Program-made: the position numbers and the translations under genes | From: Terebella lapidaria | Lineage: Eukaryota > Annelida > Polychaeta > Terebellida > Terebellidae | Length of the DNA: 64,000 nucleotides | NCBI GenBank assembly: GCA_949152475.1 | Contig: OX424569.1 | Span: 34,083,950 to 34,147,949 of the forward strand | Direction: 5' to 3' | The notes under the pieces: model-generated | Seen by the model: the letters and a program-made list of their open reading frames with translations, nothing else | What the model was told of the DNA's origin: nothing | Database searches by the model: none | In this document: positions 48,481 to 61,013 of the stretch, in pieces | Layout: each line of letters starts with the position of its first letter | How positions within the stretch are numbered: the first letter of the stretch is position 1

Positions 48481-51400
48481 AACATTATTAACTAATACCA
48501 GAAATCCATATAGTTGAGAACTCGACTGGTACATTTACACGTATTCCGAGGCGCTGAACTATGTATACGGAAACATTATTAACTAATACCAGAAATCCAT
48601 ATAATTGAGAACTCTGCTGGTACATTTACACATATTCCGAGGCGCTGAACTATGTATACGGAAACATTATTAACTAATACCAGACATCCATATAATTGAG
48701 AACTCTTCTGGTACATTTACACATATTCCGAGGTGCTGAACTATGTATATGAAACATTATTAACTAATACCAGAAATCCATATAATTGAGAACTCTGCTG
48801 GTACATTTACACGTATTCCGAGGTGCTGAACTATGTATACGGAAACATTATTAACTAATACCAGAAGTCCATATAATTGAGAACTCGACTGGTACATTTA
48901 CACGTATTCCGAGGTGCTGAACTATGTATACGGAAACATTAACTAATACCAGTAATCCATATAATTGTGAACTCTGCTGGTACATTTACACGTATTCTGA
49001 GGTGCTGAACTATGTATATGAAACATTATTAACTAATACCAGAAATCCATATAATTGAGAACTCGACTGGTACATTTACACGTATTCCGAGGTGCTGAAC
49101 TATGTATACGGAAACATTATTAACTAATACCAGAAATCCATATAATTGAGAACTCGGCTGGTACATTTACACGTATTCCGAGGTGCTGAACTATGTATAC
49201 GGAAACATTATTAACTAATACCAGAAATCCATATAATTGAGAACTCGACTGGTACATTTACACGTATTCTGAGGTGCTGAACTATGTATATGAAACATTA
49301 TTAACTAATACCAGAAATCCATAAAATTGAGAACTCGGCTGGTACATTTACACGTATTCCGAGGTGCTGAACTATGTATACGGAAACATTATTAACTAAT
49401 ACCAGAAATCCATATAATTGAGAACTCTGCTGGTACATTTACACGTATTCCGAGGTGCTGAACTATGTATACGGAAACATTATTAACTAATACCAGAAAT
49501 CCATATAATTGAGAACTCTGCTGGTACATTTACACGTATTCCGAGGTGCTGAACTATGTATACGGAAACATTATTAACTAATACCAGAAATCCATATAAT
49601 TGAGAACTCTGCTGGTACATTTACACGTATTCCGAGGTGCTGAACTATGTATACGGAAACATTATTAACTAATACCAGAAATCCATATAATTGAGAACTC
49701 TGCTGGTACATTTACACGTATTCCGAGGTGCTGAACTATGTATACGGAAACATTATTAACTAATACCAGAAATCCATATAATTGAGAACTCTGCTGGTAC
49801 ATTTACATGTATTCCGAGGTGCTGAACTATGTATATGGAAACATTATTAACTAATACCAGAAATCCATATAATTGAGAACTCTGCTGGTACATTTACACG
49901 TATTCCGAGGTGCTGAACTATGTATACGGAAACATTATTAACTAATACCAGAAATCCATATAATTGAGAACTCTGCTGGTACATTTACACATATTCCGAG
50001 GTGCTGAACTATGTATACGGAAACATTATTAACTAATACCAGAAATCCATATAATTGAGAACTCAACTGGTACATTTACACGTTTCCGAGGTGCTGAACT
50101 ATGTATACGGAAACATTATTAACTATACCAGAAATCCATATAGTTGAGAACTCGACTGGTACATTTACACGTATTCTGAGGTGCTGAACTATGTATACGG
50201 AAACATTATTAACTAATACCAGAAATCCATATAATTGAGAACTCGGCTGGTACATTTACACGTATTCCGAGGTGCTGAACTATGTATACGGAAACATTAT
50301 TAACTAATACCAGAAATCCATATAATTGAGAACTCTGCTGGTACATTTACACGTATTCCGAGGTGCTGAACTATGTATACGGAAACATTATTAACTAATA
50401 CCAGAAATCCATATAATTGAGAACTCTGCTGGTACATTTACACATATTCCGAGGTGCTGAACTATGTATACGGAAACATTATTAACTAATACCAGAAATC
50501 CATATAATTGAGAACTCGACTGGTACATTTACACGTATTCCGAGGTGCTGAACTATGTATACGGAAACATTATTAACTAATACCAGAAATCCATATAATT
50601 GAGAACTCTGCTGGTACATTTACACGTATTCCGAGGTGCTGAACTATGTATACGGAAACATTATTAACTAATACCAGAAATCCATATAATTGAGAACTCT
50701 GCTGGTACATTTACATGTATACCGAGGTGCTGAACTATGTATACGGAAACATTATTAACTAATACCAGAAATCCATATAATTGAGAACTCTGCTGGTACA
50801 TTTACACGTATTCCGAGGTGCTGAACTATGTATACGGAAACATTATTAACTAATACCAGAAATCCATATAATTGAGAACTCTGCTGGTACATTTACACGT
50901 ATTCCGAGGTGCTGAACTATGTATACGGAAACATTATTAACTAATACCAGAAATCCATATAATTGAGAACTCTGCTGGTACATTTACACGTATTCCGAGG
51001 TGCTGAACTATGTATACGGAAACATTATTAACTAATAACAGAAATCCATATAGTTGAGAACTTGACTGGTACATTTACATGTATTCCGAGGTGCTGAACT
51101 ATGTATACGGAAACATTATTAACTAATACCAGAAATCCATATAATTGAGAACTCTGCTGGTACATTTACACGTATTCCGAGGTGCTGAACTATGTATACG
51201 GAAACATTATTAACTAATACCAGAAATCCATATAGTTGAGAACTCGACTGGTACATTTACATGTATTCCGAGGTGCTGAACTATGTATACGGAAACATTA
51301 TTAACTAATACCAGAAATCCATATAATTGAGAACTCTGCTGGTACATTTACATGTATTCCGAGGTGCTGAACTATGTATACGGAAACATTATTAACTAAT

Positions 51401-52653
51401 ACCAGAAATCCATATAATTGAGAACTCTGCTGGTACATTTACACGTATTCCGAGGTGCTGAACTATGTATACGGAAACATTATTAACTAATACCAGAAAT
51501 CCATATAGTTGAGAACTCGACTGGTACATTTACACGTATTCCGAGGCGCTGAACTATGTATACGGAAACATTATTAACTAATACCAGAAATCCATATAGT
51601 TGAGAACTCGACTGGTACATTTACACGTATTCTGAGGTGCTGAACTATGTATATGAAACATTATTAACTAATACCAGAAATCCATATAATTGAGAACTCT
51701 GCTGGTACATTTACACGTATTCCGAGGCGCTGAACTATGTATACGGAAACATTATTAACTAATACCAGAAATCCATATAGTTGAGAACTCGACTGGTACA
51801 TTTACACGTATTCCGAGGTGCTGAACTATGTATACGGAAACATTATTAACTAATACCAGAAATCCATATAATTGAGAACTCTGCTGGTACATTTACACGT
51901 ATTCTGAGGTGCTGAACTATGTATATGAAACATTATTAACTAATACCAGAAATCCATATAATTGAGAACTCTGCTGGTACATTTACACGTATTCCGAGGC
52001 GCTGAACTATGTATACGGAAACATTATTAACTAATACCAGAAATCCATATAGTTGAGAACTCGACTGGTACATTTACATGTATTCCGAGGTGCTGAACTA
52101 TGTATACAGAAACATTATTAACTAATACCAGAAATCCATATAATTGAGAACTCTGCTGGTACATTTACACGTATTCCGAGGTGCTGAACTATGTATATGA
52201 AACATTATTAACTAATACCAGAAATCCATATAGTTGAGAACTCGACTGGTACATTTACACGTATTCCGAGGCGCTGAACTATGTATACGGAAACATTATT
52301 AACTAATACCAGAAATCCATATAATTGAGAACTCGACTGGTACATTTACACGTATTCCGAGGTGCTGAACTATGTATATGAAACATTATTAACTAATACC
52401 AGAAATCCATATAGTTGAGAACTCGACTGGTACATTTACACGTATTCCGAGGCGCTGAACTATGTATACGGAAACATTATTAACTAATACCAGAAATCCA
52501 TATAATTGAGAACTCGACTGGTACATTTACACGTATTCCGAGGCGCTGAACTATGTATACGGAAACATTATTAACTAATACCAGAAATCCATATAATTGA
52601 GAACTCGGCTGGTACATTTACACGTATTCCGAGGTGCTGAACTATGTATATGA
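48481..52653. repeat. Higher-order repeat copy B within the 91-bp array (about 4,173 bp)
   Basis: Second copy of the block at 43945-48480, colinear at offset 4,536 up to about 50.1 kb. Markers further right (ATACAGAAAC at 47931 and 52104) show an offset of 4,173. The net loss of 363 bp equals four units and reflects several whole-unit gains and losses. A third, very short partial copy of about 150 bp follows before the array changes type at 52.8 kb. Confidence 0.8.
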
Positions 52654-55348
52654 AACATTATTAACTAATACCAGAAATCCATATAGTTGAGAACTCGACT
52701 GGTACATTTACACGTATTCCGAGGCGCTGAACTATGTATACGGAAACATTATTAACTAATACCAGAAATCCATATAATTGAGAACTCGACTAGTACATTT
52801 ACAAACGGAAACATTATTAACTAATACCAGAAATCCATATAATTGAGAACTCGACTGGTACATTTACACGTATTCCGAGGCGCTGAACTATGTATACGGA
52901 AACATTATTAACTAATACCAGAAATCCATATAATTGAGAACTCGACTAGTACATTTACAAACGGAAACATTATTAACTAATACCAGAAATCCATATAATT
53001 GAGAACTCTGCTGGTACATTTACACGTATTCCGAGGTGCTGAACTATGTATACGGAAACATTATTAACTAATACCAGAAATCCATATAATTGAGAACTCT
53101 GCTGGTACATTTACATGTATTCCGAGGTGCTGAACTATGTATACGGAAACATTATTAACTAATACCAGAAATCCATATAATTGAGAACTCTGCTGGTACA
53201 TTTACACGTATTCCGAGGTGCTGAACTATGTATACGGCAACATTAATAACTAATACCAGAAATCCATATAATTGAGAACTCTGCTGGTACATTTACACGT
53301 ATTCTGAGGTGCTGAACTATGTATACGGAAACATTATTAACTAATACCAGAAATCCATATAATTGAGAACTCTGCTGGTACATTTACACGTATTCCGAGG
53401 TGCTGAACTATGTATACGGAAACATTATTAACTAATACCAGAAATCCATATAATTGAGAACTCTGCTGGTACATTTACACGTATTCCGAGGTGCTGAACT
53501 ATGTATACGGAAACATTATTAACTAATACCAGAAATCCATATAATTGAGAACTCTGCTGGTACATTTACACGTATTCCGAGGTGCTGAACTATGTATACG
53601 GAAACATTATTAACTAATACCAGAAATCCATATAATTGAGAACTCGGCTGGTACATTTACACATATTCCGAGGTGCTGAACCATGTATACGGAAACATTA
53701 TTAACTAATACCAGAAATCCATATAGTTGAGAACTCGACTGGTACATTTACACGTATTCCGAGGTGCTGAACTATGTATACGGAAACATTATTAACTAAT
53801 ACCAGAAATCCATATAATTGAGAACTCGGCTGGTACATTTACACGTATTCCGAGGTGATCAACTATGTATACGGAAACATTATTAACTAATACCAGAAAT
53901 CCATATAATTGAGAACTCGGCTGGTACATTTACATGTATTCCGAGGTGCTGAACTATGTATACGGCAACATTAATAACTAATACCAGAAATCATATAATT
54001 GAGAACTCGACTAGTACATTTACACGTATTCTGAGGTGGTGAACTATGTATACGGAAACAATATTAACTAATACCAGAAATCCATATAATTGAGAACTCT
54101 GCTGGTACATTTACACGTATTCCGAGGTGCTGAACTATGTATACGGCAACATTATTAACTAATACCAGAAATCCATATAATTGAGAACTCGTCTGGTGCA
54201 TTTACATGTATTCCGAGGTGCTGAACTATGTATACCGAAACATTATTAACTAATACCAGAAATCCATATAATTGAGAACTCGACTGGTACATTTACATGT
54301 ATTCCGAGGTGATCAACTATGTATACGGCAACATTATTAACTAATACCAGAAATCCATATAATTGAGAACTCGTCTGGTGCATTTACATGTATTCCGAGG
54401 TGCTGAATTATGTATACGGAAACATTATTAACTAATACCAGAAATCCATATAATTGAGAACTCGGCTGGTACATTTACATGTATTCCGAGGTGCTGAATT
54501 ATGTATACGGAAACATTATTAACTAATACCAGAAATCCATATAATTGAGAACTCGACTGGTACATTTACATGTATTCCGAGGTGCTGAACTATGTATACG
54601 GAAACATTATTAACTAATACCAGAAATCCATATAATTGAGAACTCGACTGGTACATTTACATGTATTCCGAGGTGCTGAACTATGTATACGGCAACATTA
54701 TTAACTAATACCAGAAATCCATATAATTGAGAACTCGTCTGGTGCATTTACATGTATTCCGAGGTGCTGAACTATGTATACGGAAACATTAATAACTGAT
54801 ACCAGAAATCCATATAATTGAGAACTCGACTGGTACATTTGCATGTATTCCGAGGTGCTGAACTATGTATACAGAAACATTATTAACTAGTACCAGAAAT
54901 CCATATAATTGAGAACTTGACTGGTACATTTACACGTATTCCGAGGTGCTGAACTATGTATACGGAAACATTATTAACTAATACCAGAAATCCATATAAT
55001 TGAGAACTCGACTGGTACATTTACACGTATTCCGAGGTGCTGAACTATGTATACGGAAACATTATTAACTAATACCAGAAATCCATATAGTTGAGAACTC
55101 TGCTGGTACATTTACACGTATTCCGAGGCGCTGAACTATGTATACGGAAACATTATTAACTAATACCAGAAATCCATATAATTGAGAACTCGACTGGTAC
55201 ATTTACATGTATTCCGAGGTGCTGAACTATGTATACGGAAACATTATTAACTAATACCAGAAATCCATATAATTGAGAACTCGACTGGTACATTTGCATG
55301 TATTCCGAGGTGCTGAACTACGTATACGGAAACATTATTAACTAATAC

Positions 55349-56871
55349 TTTAATTCACGAAGTATTGCGAGAATACCTGGTTAAGCATGTGAGTTATTTA
55401 CTGTTTTCTGAATTAGAACCGCAACACATCATAGATTTTCATGCAGTGTAGTTGGTACAACGATCTGCAAGTTAGATCAATGGAAGTTAGATCAATAGAT
55501 ACATTATTCAATGGACTGAAACAAAGAAATGGATTGGGATATCAGGTTTTTATTTCCTATTGCAACTGCACACAGAACTCTAGCTACTGACCAAATATAA
55601 TTCATATATCTCAGAAAAGCCTATATATTAAGGTCACATGACACCATCATTCAGCCATTCACCTCACTTAGGCAACATAAAGAAAACGAAAAGCACCCGA
55701 AATATCGTGTATTCTCACCTCGGGTCCATTCAAGGCAGGATTGCGAAAAATCCCATGTGTCTTCCCATATATTCATGCTTATCATGCAATGTCCAATACG
55801 TTAGTTAATAATACTAGCATAGTGGTTAGGTGATGTCATAATTTGTTGAACTAGGTAACTATTTGAAGATTATCAATACAATTCAATGGTCATTTGCCGT
55901 AGCTGGGGGCAGGGGGGGGGGGGGGGTTGTGGAATCCACAGAAATTATATGGTCGGCTGGCCTATATATGGCAGTGTTCTTGCTATGCTCAGTGGCAAAA
56001 TTATGACTTGACTGATTTTTTTTTGCACAGAACTAACGATAAGGATGCATATGAATTGTTCAGGCTTCTACAGGTGTCAGGTGCTACTAAATACTCACCA
56101 CTGTGCCAGATTACCAGAATTGAGGTCGGCCCTATTCCATAGCCGAAACCTATCATAAAAAGCCTCCCTGACCCCAACATCACTCTAAAGACACCAGGTT
56201 GCATACATATAATAGCTCCTTGATATTCTTGAAATTCTAAATGGATTACTAGTGGTTTACAAATTGCAACAAAAGGTTTTAAAGTGGTTTTCATCCCCAC
56301 TGAGTATACTGATAATCTACAAAATATAATCCCTGAAATGGGTTAAAATGGAATCATTTCAAAGATGGCCACAGCGAAGCCACGAAAATCCTTAAACAGC
56401 TATGATTTCTCCAATGATTGTGGTAGAAAAATAATTTTGGGGTCTAGCATAGGGTTTTGGAGGGCGAGCAATCCAATAGTGTCGATAAAATTAAGTTCTG
56501 ATGAATATTCAGCCTGAAATCCAGGATGGCGGCGATAAATGATACCATACCAAATTAAACGTAGAAATCGTCTGTTCACATAAAAAATATAACTTCTTAA
56601 AAAATATATATGATAAAAAAACAACCTTTGGTTCTAGTCTAGGGCTTCAATAGGTGAGCAATCATCAGATGACAATGAAATTCAGGATTAAACAATAATT
56701 AAGATGTCAATTTCAAGATTGTGGGGGATTTTATCGGGCTGATCCAGAACCGAGCCTCTTGACGTTGTGTGATGTAGTGACACAAGAAAAAGGCTCGGTG
56801 TATCATACAATGTATAAAAGCAACAATTAATACACAGTGGCGGGATCAATAAGGAACATTGACCCGCTTAT
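55349..56871. other. Gene-poor DNA between satellites
   Basis: Contains a run of 14 G (55913-55926) and two diverged ~225-bp related segments around 56400-56720. Both of those carry a TCTAG..TAGGG.TT, GAGCAATC and ATTCAG pattern and are probably part of an old dispersed repeat. A TATAAAAG at 56813-56820 precedes the 90-bp array. No gene recognised. Confidence 0.45.
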
Positions 56872-58229
56872 ACATTCCGGGATGTCAGTGTTCCAGAACA
56901 GGACTCCCTCGGGAAATAGTTCACTGACACTGTCACATCCCGAGGCTCAAATAATTGACATATTCGGAAATGTCACAGTGATCCAGAACAGGACGACCTC
57001 GGAAAATAGTTCACTGACACTGTCACATCCCGAGGCTCAAATAATTCATATTTTCCGAGATGTCACAGTGATCCAGAACAGGACGACCTCGGGAAATAGT
57101 TCACTGACACTGTCACATCCCGAGGCTCAAATAACTCACATATTCCGAGATGGCACAGTGATCCAGAACAGGACGACCTCGGGAAATAGTTCACCGACAT
57201 TGTCACATCCCGAGGCTCAAATAATTCACATATTCCGAGATGTCACAGTGATCCAGAACAGGACGACCTCGGGAAATAGTTCACTGACACTGTCACATCC
57301 CGAGGCTAAAATAATTCATATTTTCCGAGATGTCACAGTGATCCAGAACAGGAAGACCTCGGGAAATAGTTCACTGACACTGTCATATCCCGAGGCTCAA
57401 ATAATTCATATTTTCCGAGATGTCACAGTGATCCAGAACAGGACGACCTCGGGAAATAGTTCACTGACACTGTCATATCCCGAGGCTCAAATAATTCATA
57501 TTTTCCGAGATGTCACAGTGATCCAGAACAGGACGACCTCGGGAAATAGTTCACTGACACTGTCACATCCCGAGGCTCAAATAATTCATATTTTCCGAGA
57601 TGTCACAGTGATCCAGAACAGGACGACCTCGGGAAATAATTCATATATTCCGAGATGTCACAGTGATCCAGAACAGGACGACCTCGGGAAATAGTTCACT
57701 GACACTGTCACATCCCGAGGCTCAAATAACTCACATATTCCGAGATGTCACAGTGATCCAGAACAGGACGCCCTCGGGAAATAGTTCACCGACATTGTCA
57801 CATCCCGAGGCTCAAATAATTCATATATTCCGAGATGTCACAGTGATCCAGAACAGGACGACCTCGGGAAATAGTTCACCGACATTGTCACATCCCGAGG
57901 CTCAAATAATTCATATATTCCGAGATGTCACAGTGATCCAGAACAGGACGACCTCGGGAAATAGTTCACCGACATTGTCACATCCCGAGGCTCAAATAAT
58001 TCATATATTCCGAGATGTCACAGTGATCCAGAACAGGACGACCTCGGGAAATAGTTCACCGACATTGTCACATCCCGAGGCTCAAATAATTCATATATTC
58101 CGAGATGTCACAGTGATCCAGAACAGGACGACCTCGGGAAATAGTTCACTGACACTGTCACATCCCGAGGCTCAAATAATTCATATTTTCCGAGATGTCA
58201 CAGTGATCCAGAACAGGACGACCTCGGAA
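56872..58229 (+). repeat. 90-bp satellite array, about 15 units
   Basis: The unit is GGAAATAGTTCACTGACACT, GTCACATCCCGAGGCTCAAA, TAATTCATATTTTCCGAGAT, GTCACAGTGATCCAGAACAG, GACGACCTCG. One shortened unit near 57640 shifts the frame; on each side one + frame is open. It would give a 30-residue repeat with two N-glycosylation sequons (NRT, NSS) per unit. An ATG at 56882 lies 60 bp after TATAAAAG. There is no signal peptide, variation between units is not biased to silent sites, and I treat it as satellite DNA. CCCGAG and CTCGGG in each unit can pair. Confidence 0.9.
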
Positions 58230-59654
58230 TGACGAATCTACGATTCTACTTATACACAAAATAAGTAGATTTGCGAGTGGACTACTGTAAGCGGGGATGG
58301 CAGCAATGGGGGTCAAGGGCGCTACATACACCACACCCCGTCTGGCAAATGTGTGTAAAAAAACCCTAAAAAAACCGCCGAAATGTTCAATTCTGTCGAT
58401 AAAACATGTCATTCTTACAGACATGTATGATTCTATCGTAAACCCCGCCTGAGTTCTCCAAATATGTTTTCTGTTTAAAAATACAAGTATGCCTATATTT
58501 CGTTTACATGAACCAAGAATTGAGAATTCACACAAAATTTGTGTGAAAGAAAGCACGCGCAACATTAAACAAGATCGATATGGGCTTATTCGTATCGATA
58601 GGGGCTTATTATTTTTGAATGACCGAGTTAGTTAGCAGCCAGGAGAAGTTCAGAATCAACCTCAGAACACCAAAGCTCTGGCTTCTGGGGCTCTTAAGCG
58701 GGTGCCAGACCCCACGCCGTACGCTGGCTCCCTCGCTGTGCTCGGTCGCGATTTGTGTAGGCCCACATATATATTTTAGAACCCCTCTATCAGTGAGCTC
58801 AGTGAGATCACATGTCGGGAGTATCCTGGTACCATCCCTTTGTATTTGTATTTGTATTGTATTCAATACATTACAAAAGATGCAGTGGATTAATTTTTTT
58901 TGGCCTATTTCAGATGATAATTTCCCAATCAGAGAAAAATTAAATCCCTTGATAGGCTACCTCAGAAAAAAAAACACTGAACTGGGCCCAAGGTACACAA
59001 CAGAACTGCTCTGTGAGAACACCAAATTCCAAAATGTTCTAGGGGAGCTTATGGCGCCCCCAACCCCGAGGCCGGACCTTTTGCCCCCCTCTCCCACTTT
59101 TCAAATGTTTCCAACGCCACTGATGGGAACTTAGCATATTGTAAAAGTTTTGTGTGTATAGCCATATATGTTTCGACAGTGATATAGGGCGTAAGCTACA
59201 CGCTTAAAACAATGGGTCATTATCCACCAAAAATGTCCGCTCTATAAAACCACTGGCTGCTTAGGCCTATTGTTCTCGAGTTCTCCCCGAGACACGACGC
59301 CGACGGACAGACAGAACATATCACCGCCGCGGGCGTACATCGCAGACTGGTATCACCTGGCCAGAGGTCAATGAAACACGTGGCTAGTATTTACTAGTAG
59401 TTGAACACCGTAGGTAGCCTAGTCTACTGATGCACCAACAGTTGCCAGCGAAGTGGGCGACTGTGCTTTGAAAACCAAGGCCAAATGTATAATTCTATTT
59501 TAAAATGAATTTAACTCGCGGTTGGGCGCCAGTTGCTCGTGTCGTTCGGGGAGACAGACAAACAAATGGCAACAATCGTCAACTGGCAATAATGGCAACT
59601 GGCCAAAGCACGTGTCACCTGGGACAGTCATTTACAAACAGCTAGCCTAGACTC
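58230..59654. other. Intergenic DNA upstream of the small secreted peptide gene
   Basis: Holds a 171-codon open frame (58619-59134) with no domain I recognise. From about 59200 to 59650 the sequence is more GC-rich, contains several TAGGCCTA-like motifs and probably includes the promoter of the gene at 59743. Confidence 0.4.
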
Positions 59655-59662
59655 TATATAAA
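59655..59662 (+). promoter_or_regulatory. TATA box of the small secreted peptide gene
   Basis: TATATAAA followed by GCGGGC. A TCATT initiator-like site lies about 33 bp downstream (59688-59692), giving a predicted 5' UTR of about 53 bases before the ATG at 59743. Confidence 0.65.
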
Positions 59663-59742
59663 GCGGGCACAGTTTAGAGTTTCCCATTCATTGCGATCAA
59701 CCTTGTAGCCGCAGTTTCGAACTTCGGAAAACACCCGCAAAA

Positions 59743-59943
59743 ATGAAAGCCATCGGATTCGTATTCCTCGCCTTCGTGCTTGCCATGGCGACAGCGTATC
59801 CCTATGGATATGGTTACTATGGTTACCGTTTCGATGAAAACAATGACGGATTGGATGACAGAGTCGACTTCAACAGAGATGGTCACCCGGACTTCGGCTA
59901 CTACCCGTATTATCGTCCATACTTCTTCGGACGTTACTTCTAA
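59743..59943 (+). CDS. Small secreted Tyr/Gly-rich peptide with Asp/Asn-rich repeats
   Basis: A 66-residue protein in one exon. Residues 1-18 (MKAIGFVFLAFVLAMATA) form a typical signal peptide with cleavage expected after ATA or AYP. The mature part has three segments: YPYGYGYYGY; an acidic middle DENNDGLDDRVDFNRDGHPD; and an aromatic end YYPYYRPYFFGRYF. The middle resembles D.N.DG.xD calcium loops as in EF hands or thrombospondin type 3 repeats, present as two short tandem versions. The ATG has an A at -3. A TATA box and initiator lie at the right spacing. The stop is followed 41 bases later by a perfect GTAAGT, so the 3' UTR may be spliced. I do not recognise the family. Secreted structural, biomineral-associated or antimicrobial roles are all possible and unproven. 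Confidence 0.75.
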   Translation: MKAIGFVFLAFVLAMATAYPYGYGYYGYRFDENNDGLDDRVDFNRDGHPDFGYYPYYRPYFFGRYF

Positions 59944-61013
59944 AAAACAGCCCTGCCACTAGATTTGCAGGCCGGTTGGCATGGGTAAGTGGGGTATGTT
60001 TTGTTGTGTAAATGATAGGCCTATCGAGGTCTATTTTGACGCCTAAGTTGTACTGCTTGTGCAGGTTTAGATCACAGAAAATAATTAGGCCTATTTTGAT
60101 TATTATATACATGGTCAGGTCGTAGCCTACACTCTCCAGGCCTAGGCATATATTAATTGTTAATATCACATGATTGTTATTATAACATCCGAGTTGCGAT
60201 ATTCATGCAATAGATCTATGCACAACTAGTGCTAGATCTAGTAGTATAATCGGCTACAGCGCAGAATTTATACTTTTCTGTTTTCCCCAGTGAACAGGTG
60301 ATTCGAGCATGACGGTTCACTGTCAAATGACTCACTTCACGATCAACAATCCTCACTGTCAGAATATCGAGGCCTTGCTCCATCTTCAACATAGGAATTA
60401 CCAACCGGGACTTCTTCTAGGTGTAGGCGTCACGATAATAAAATATGAAGAACCTTTATATTTGTGTGTTTCCATTTCACTGTGTCTGATCTGCTGCTAT
60501 AGGGGGCACCTTCGTTTGGCCAATAATGGTCACCATGGTTGGTTGACCTTATTACGACTGAGCATGCATATTGCGCAGCTGTCAAACGAATGTTAATTGT
60601 CACCGTGGTCGACTTTGTGCAGGGACATGGCACTTGATACCCACCCCCCCCCCCCCCCCGCTACACTGTTTCCCTTGTATCCACCATCTTGGAACCACAG
60701 TGACCATGTCCCCGACCAGACAGCACTGTGGTTGAGCGAACCTGACGTCCTTTCGACCAAACTTGGTCAAACCAAAGAGCAAAACGGGTGTTAGTTTTGT
60801 ACTCGTCCCGCGAGGCTAACTTGTCATAAATTCTTCTTTACACCGAAATACCAAGGCATCTTTATGCATTGACATCTCGAGACGTCATTAGCTGATACTG
60901 TGTCTGGAGTGACCGGTCATGATAAAACCTCAAACATGTGACGTTCTCATTATGAAGACTTATTTACATGTAATAGTGTGAAATGTTCTTGCTATAAGGA
61001 ATAAGTATTAGTA
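59944..61013. other. 3' flank of the peptide gene and intergenic DNA
   Basis: Includes a donor-like GTAAGT at 59985-59990, TAGGCCTA-type motifs at 60020-60150, and a C run at 60643-60659. No further gene recognised. Confidence 0.4.

Larger units (their letters stand above)
38975..55348. repeat. 91-bp satellite array, about 180 units, 16.4 kb
   Basis: The consensus unit runs TACATTTACACGTATTCCGA, GGTGCTGAACTATGTATACG, GAAACATTATTAACTAATAC, CAGAAATCCATATAATTGAG, AACTCTGCTGG. It has stops in all six frames, so the region lacks long open frames. Variants cluster. A type with AAAACTCGACTAATGCATC recurs from about 39.1 to 43.9 kb only. Types with AACTCTGCTGG or GAGGCGCTG dominate the middle, and forms with CTCGTCTGGTGC appear only near 54.2-54.8 kb. 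Three-base-shortened units (TATATGAAACATT) recur in the middle. The edges (38975-39060 and 55330-55348) are degenerate. Confidence 0.98.

Noticed and set aside
571-55348. CRISPR-like repeat-spacer arrays
   Set aside because: All arrays are direct tandem repeats without unique spacers, in a eukaryotic genome with introns.
58619-59134. 171-codon open frame as a gene
   Set aside because: No recognisable domain, low-complexity ends and no supporting splice or promoter signals.
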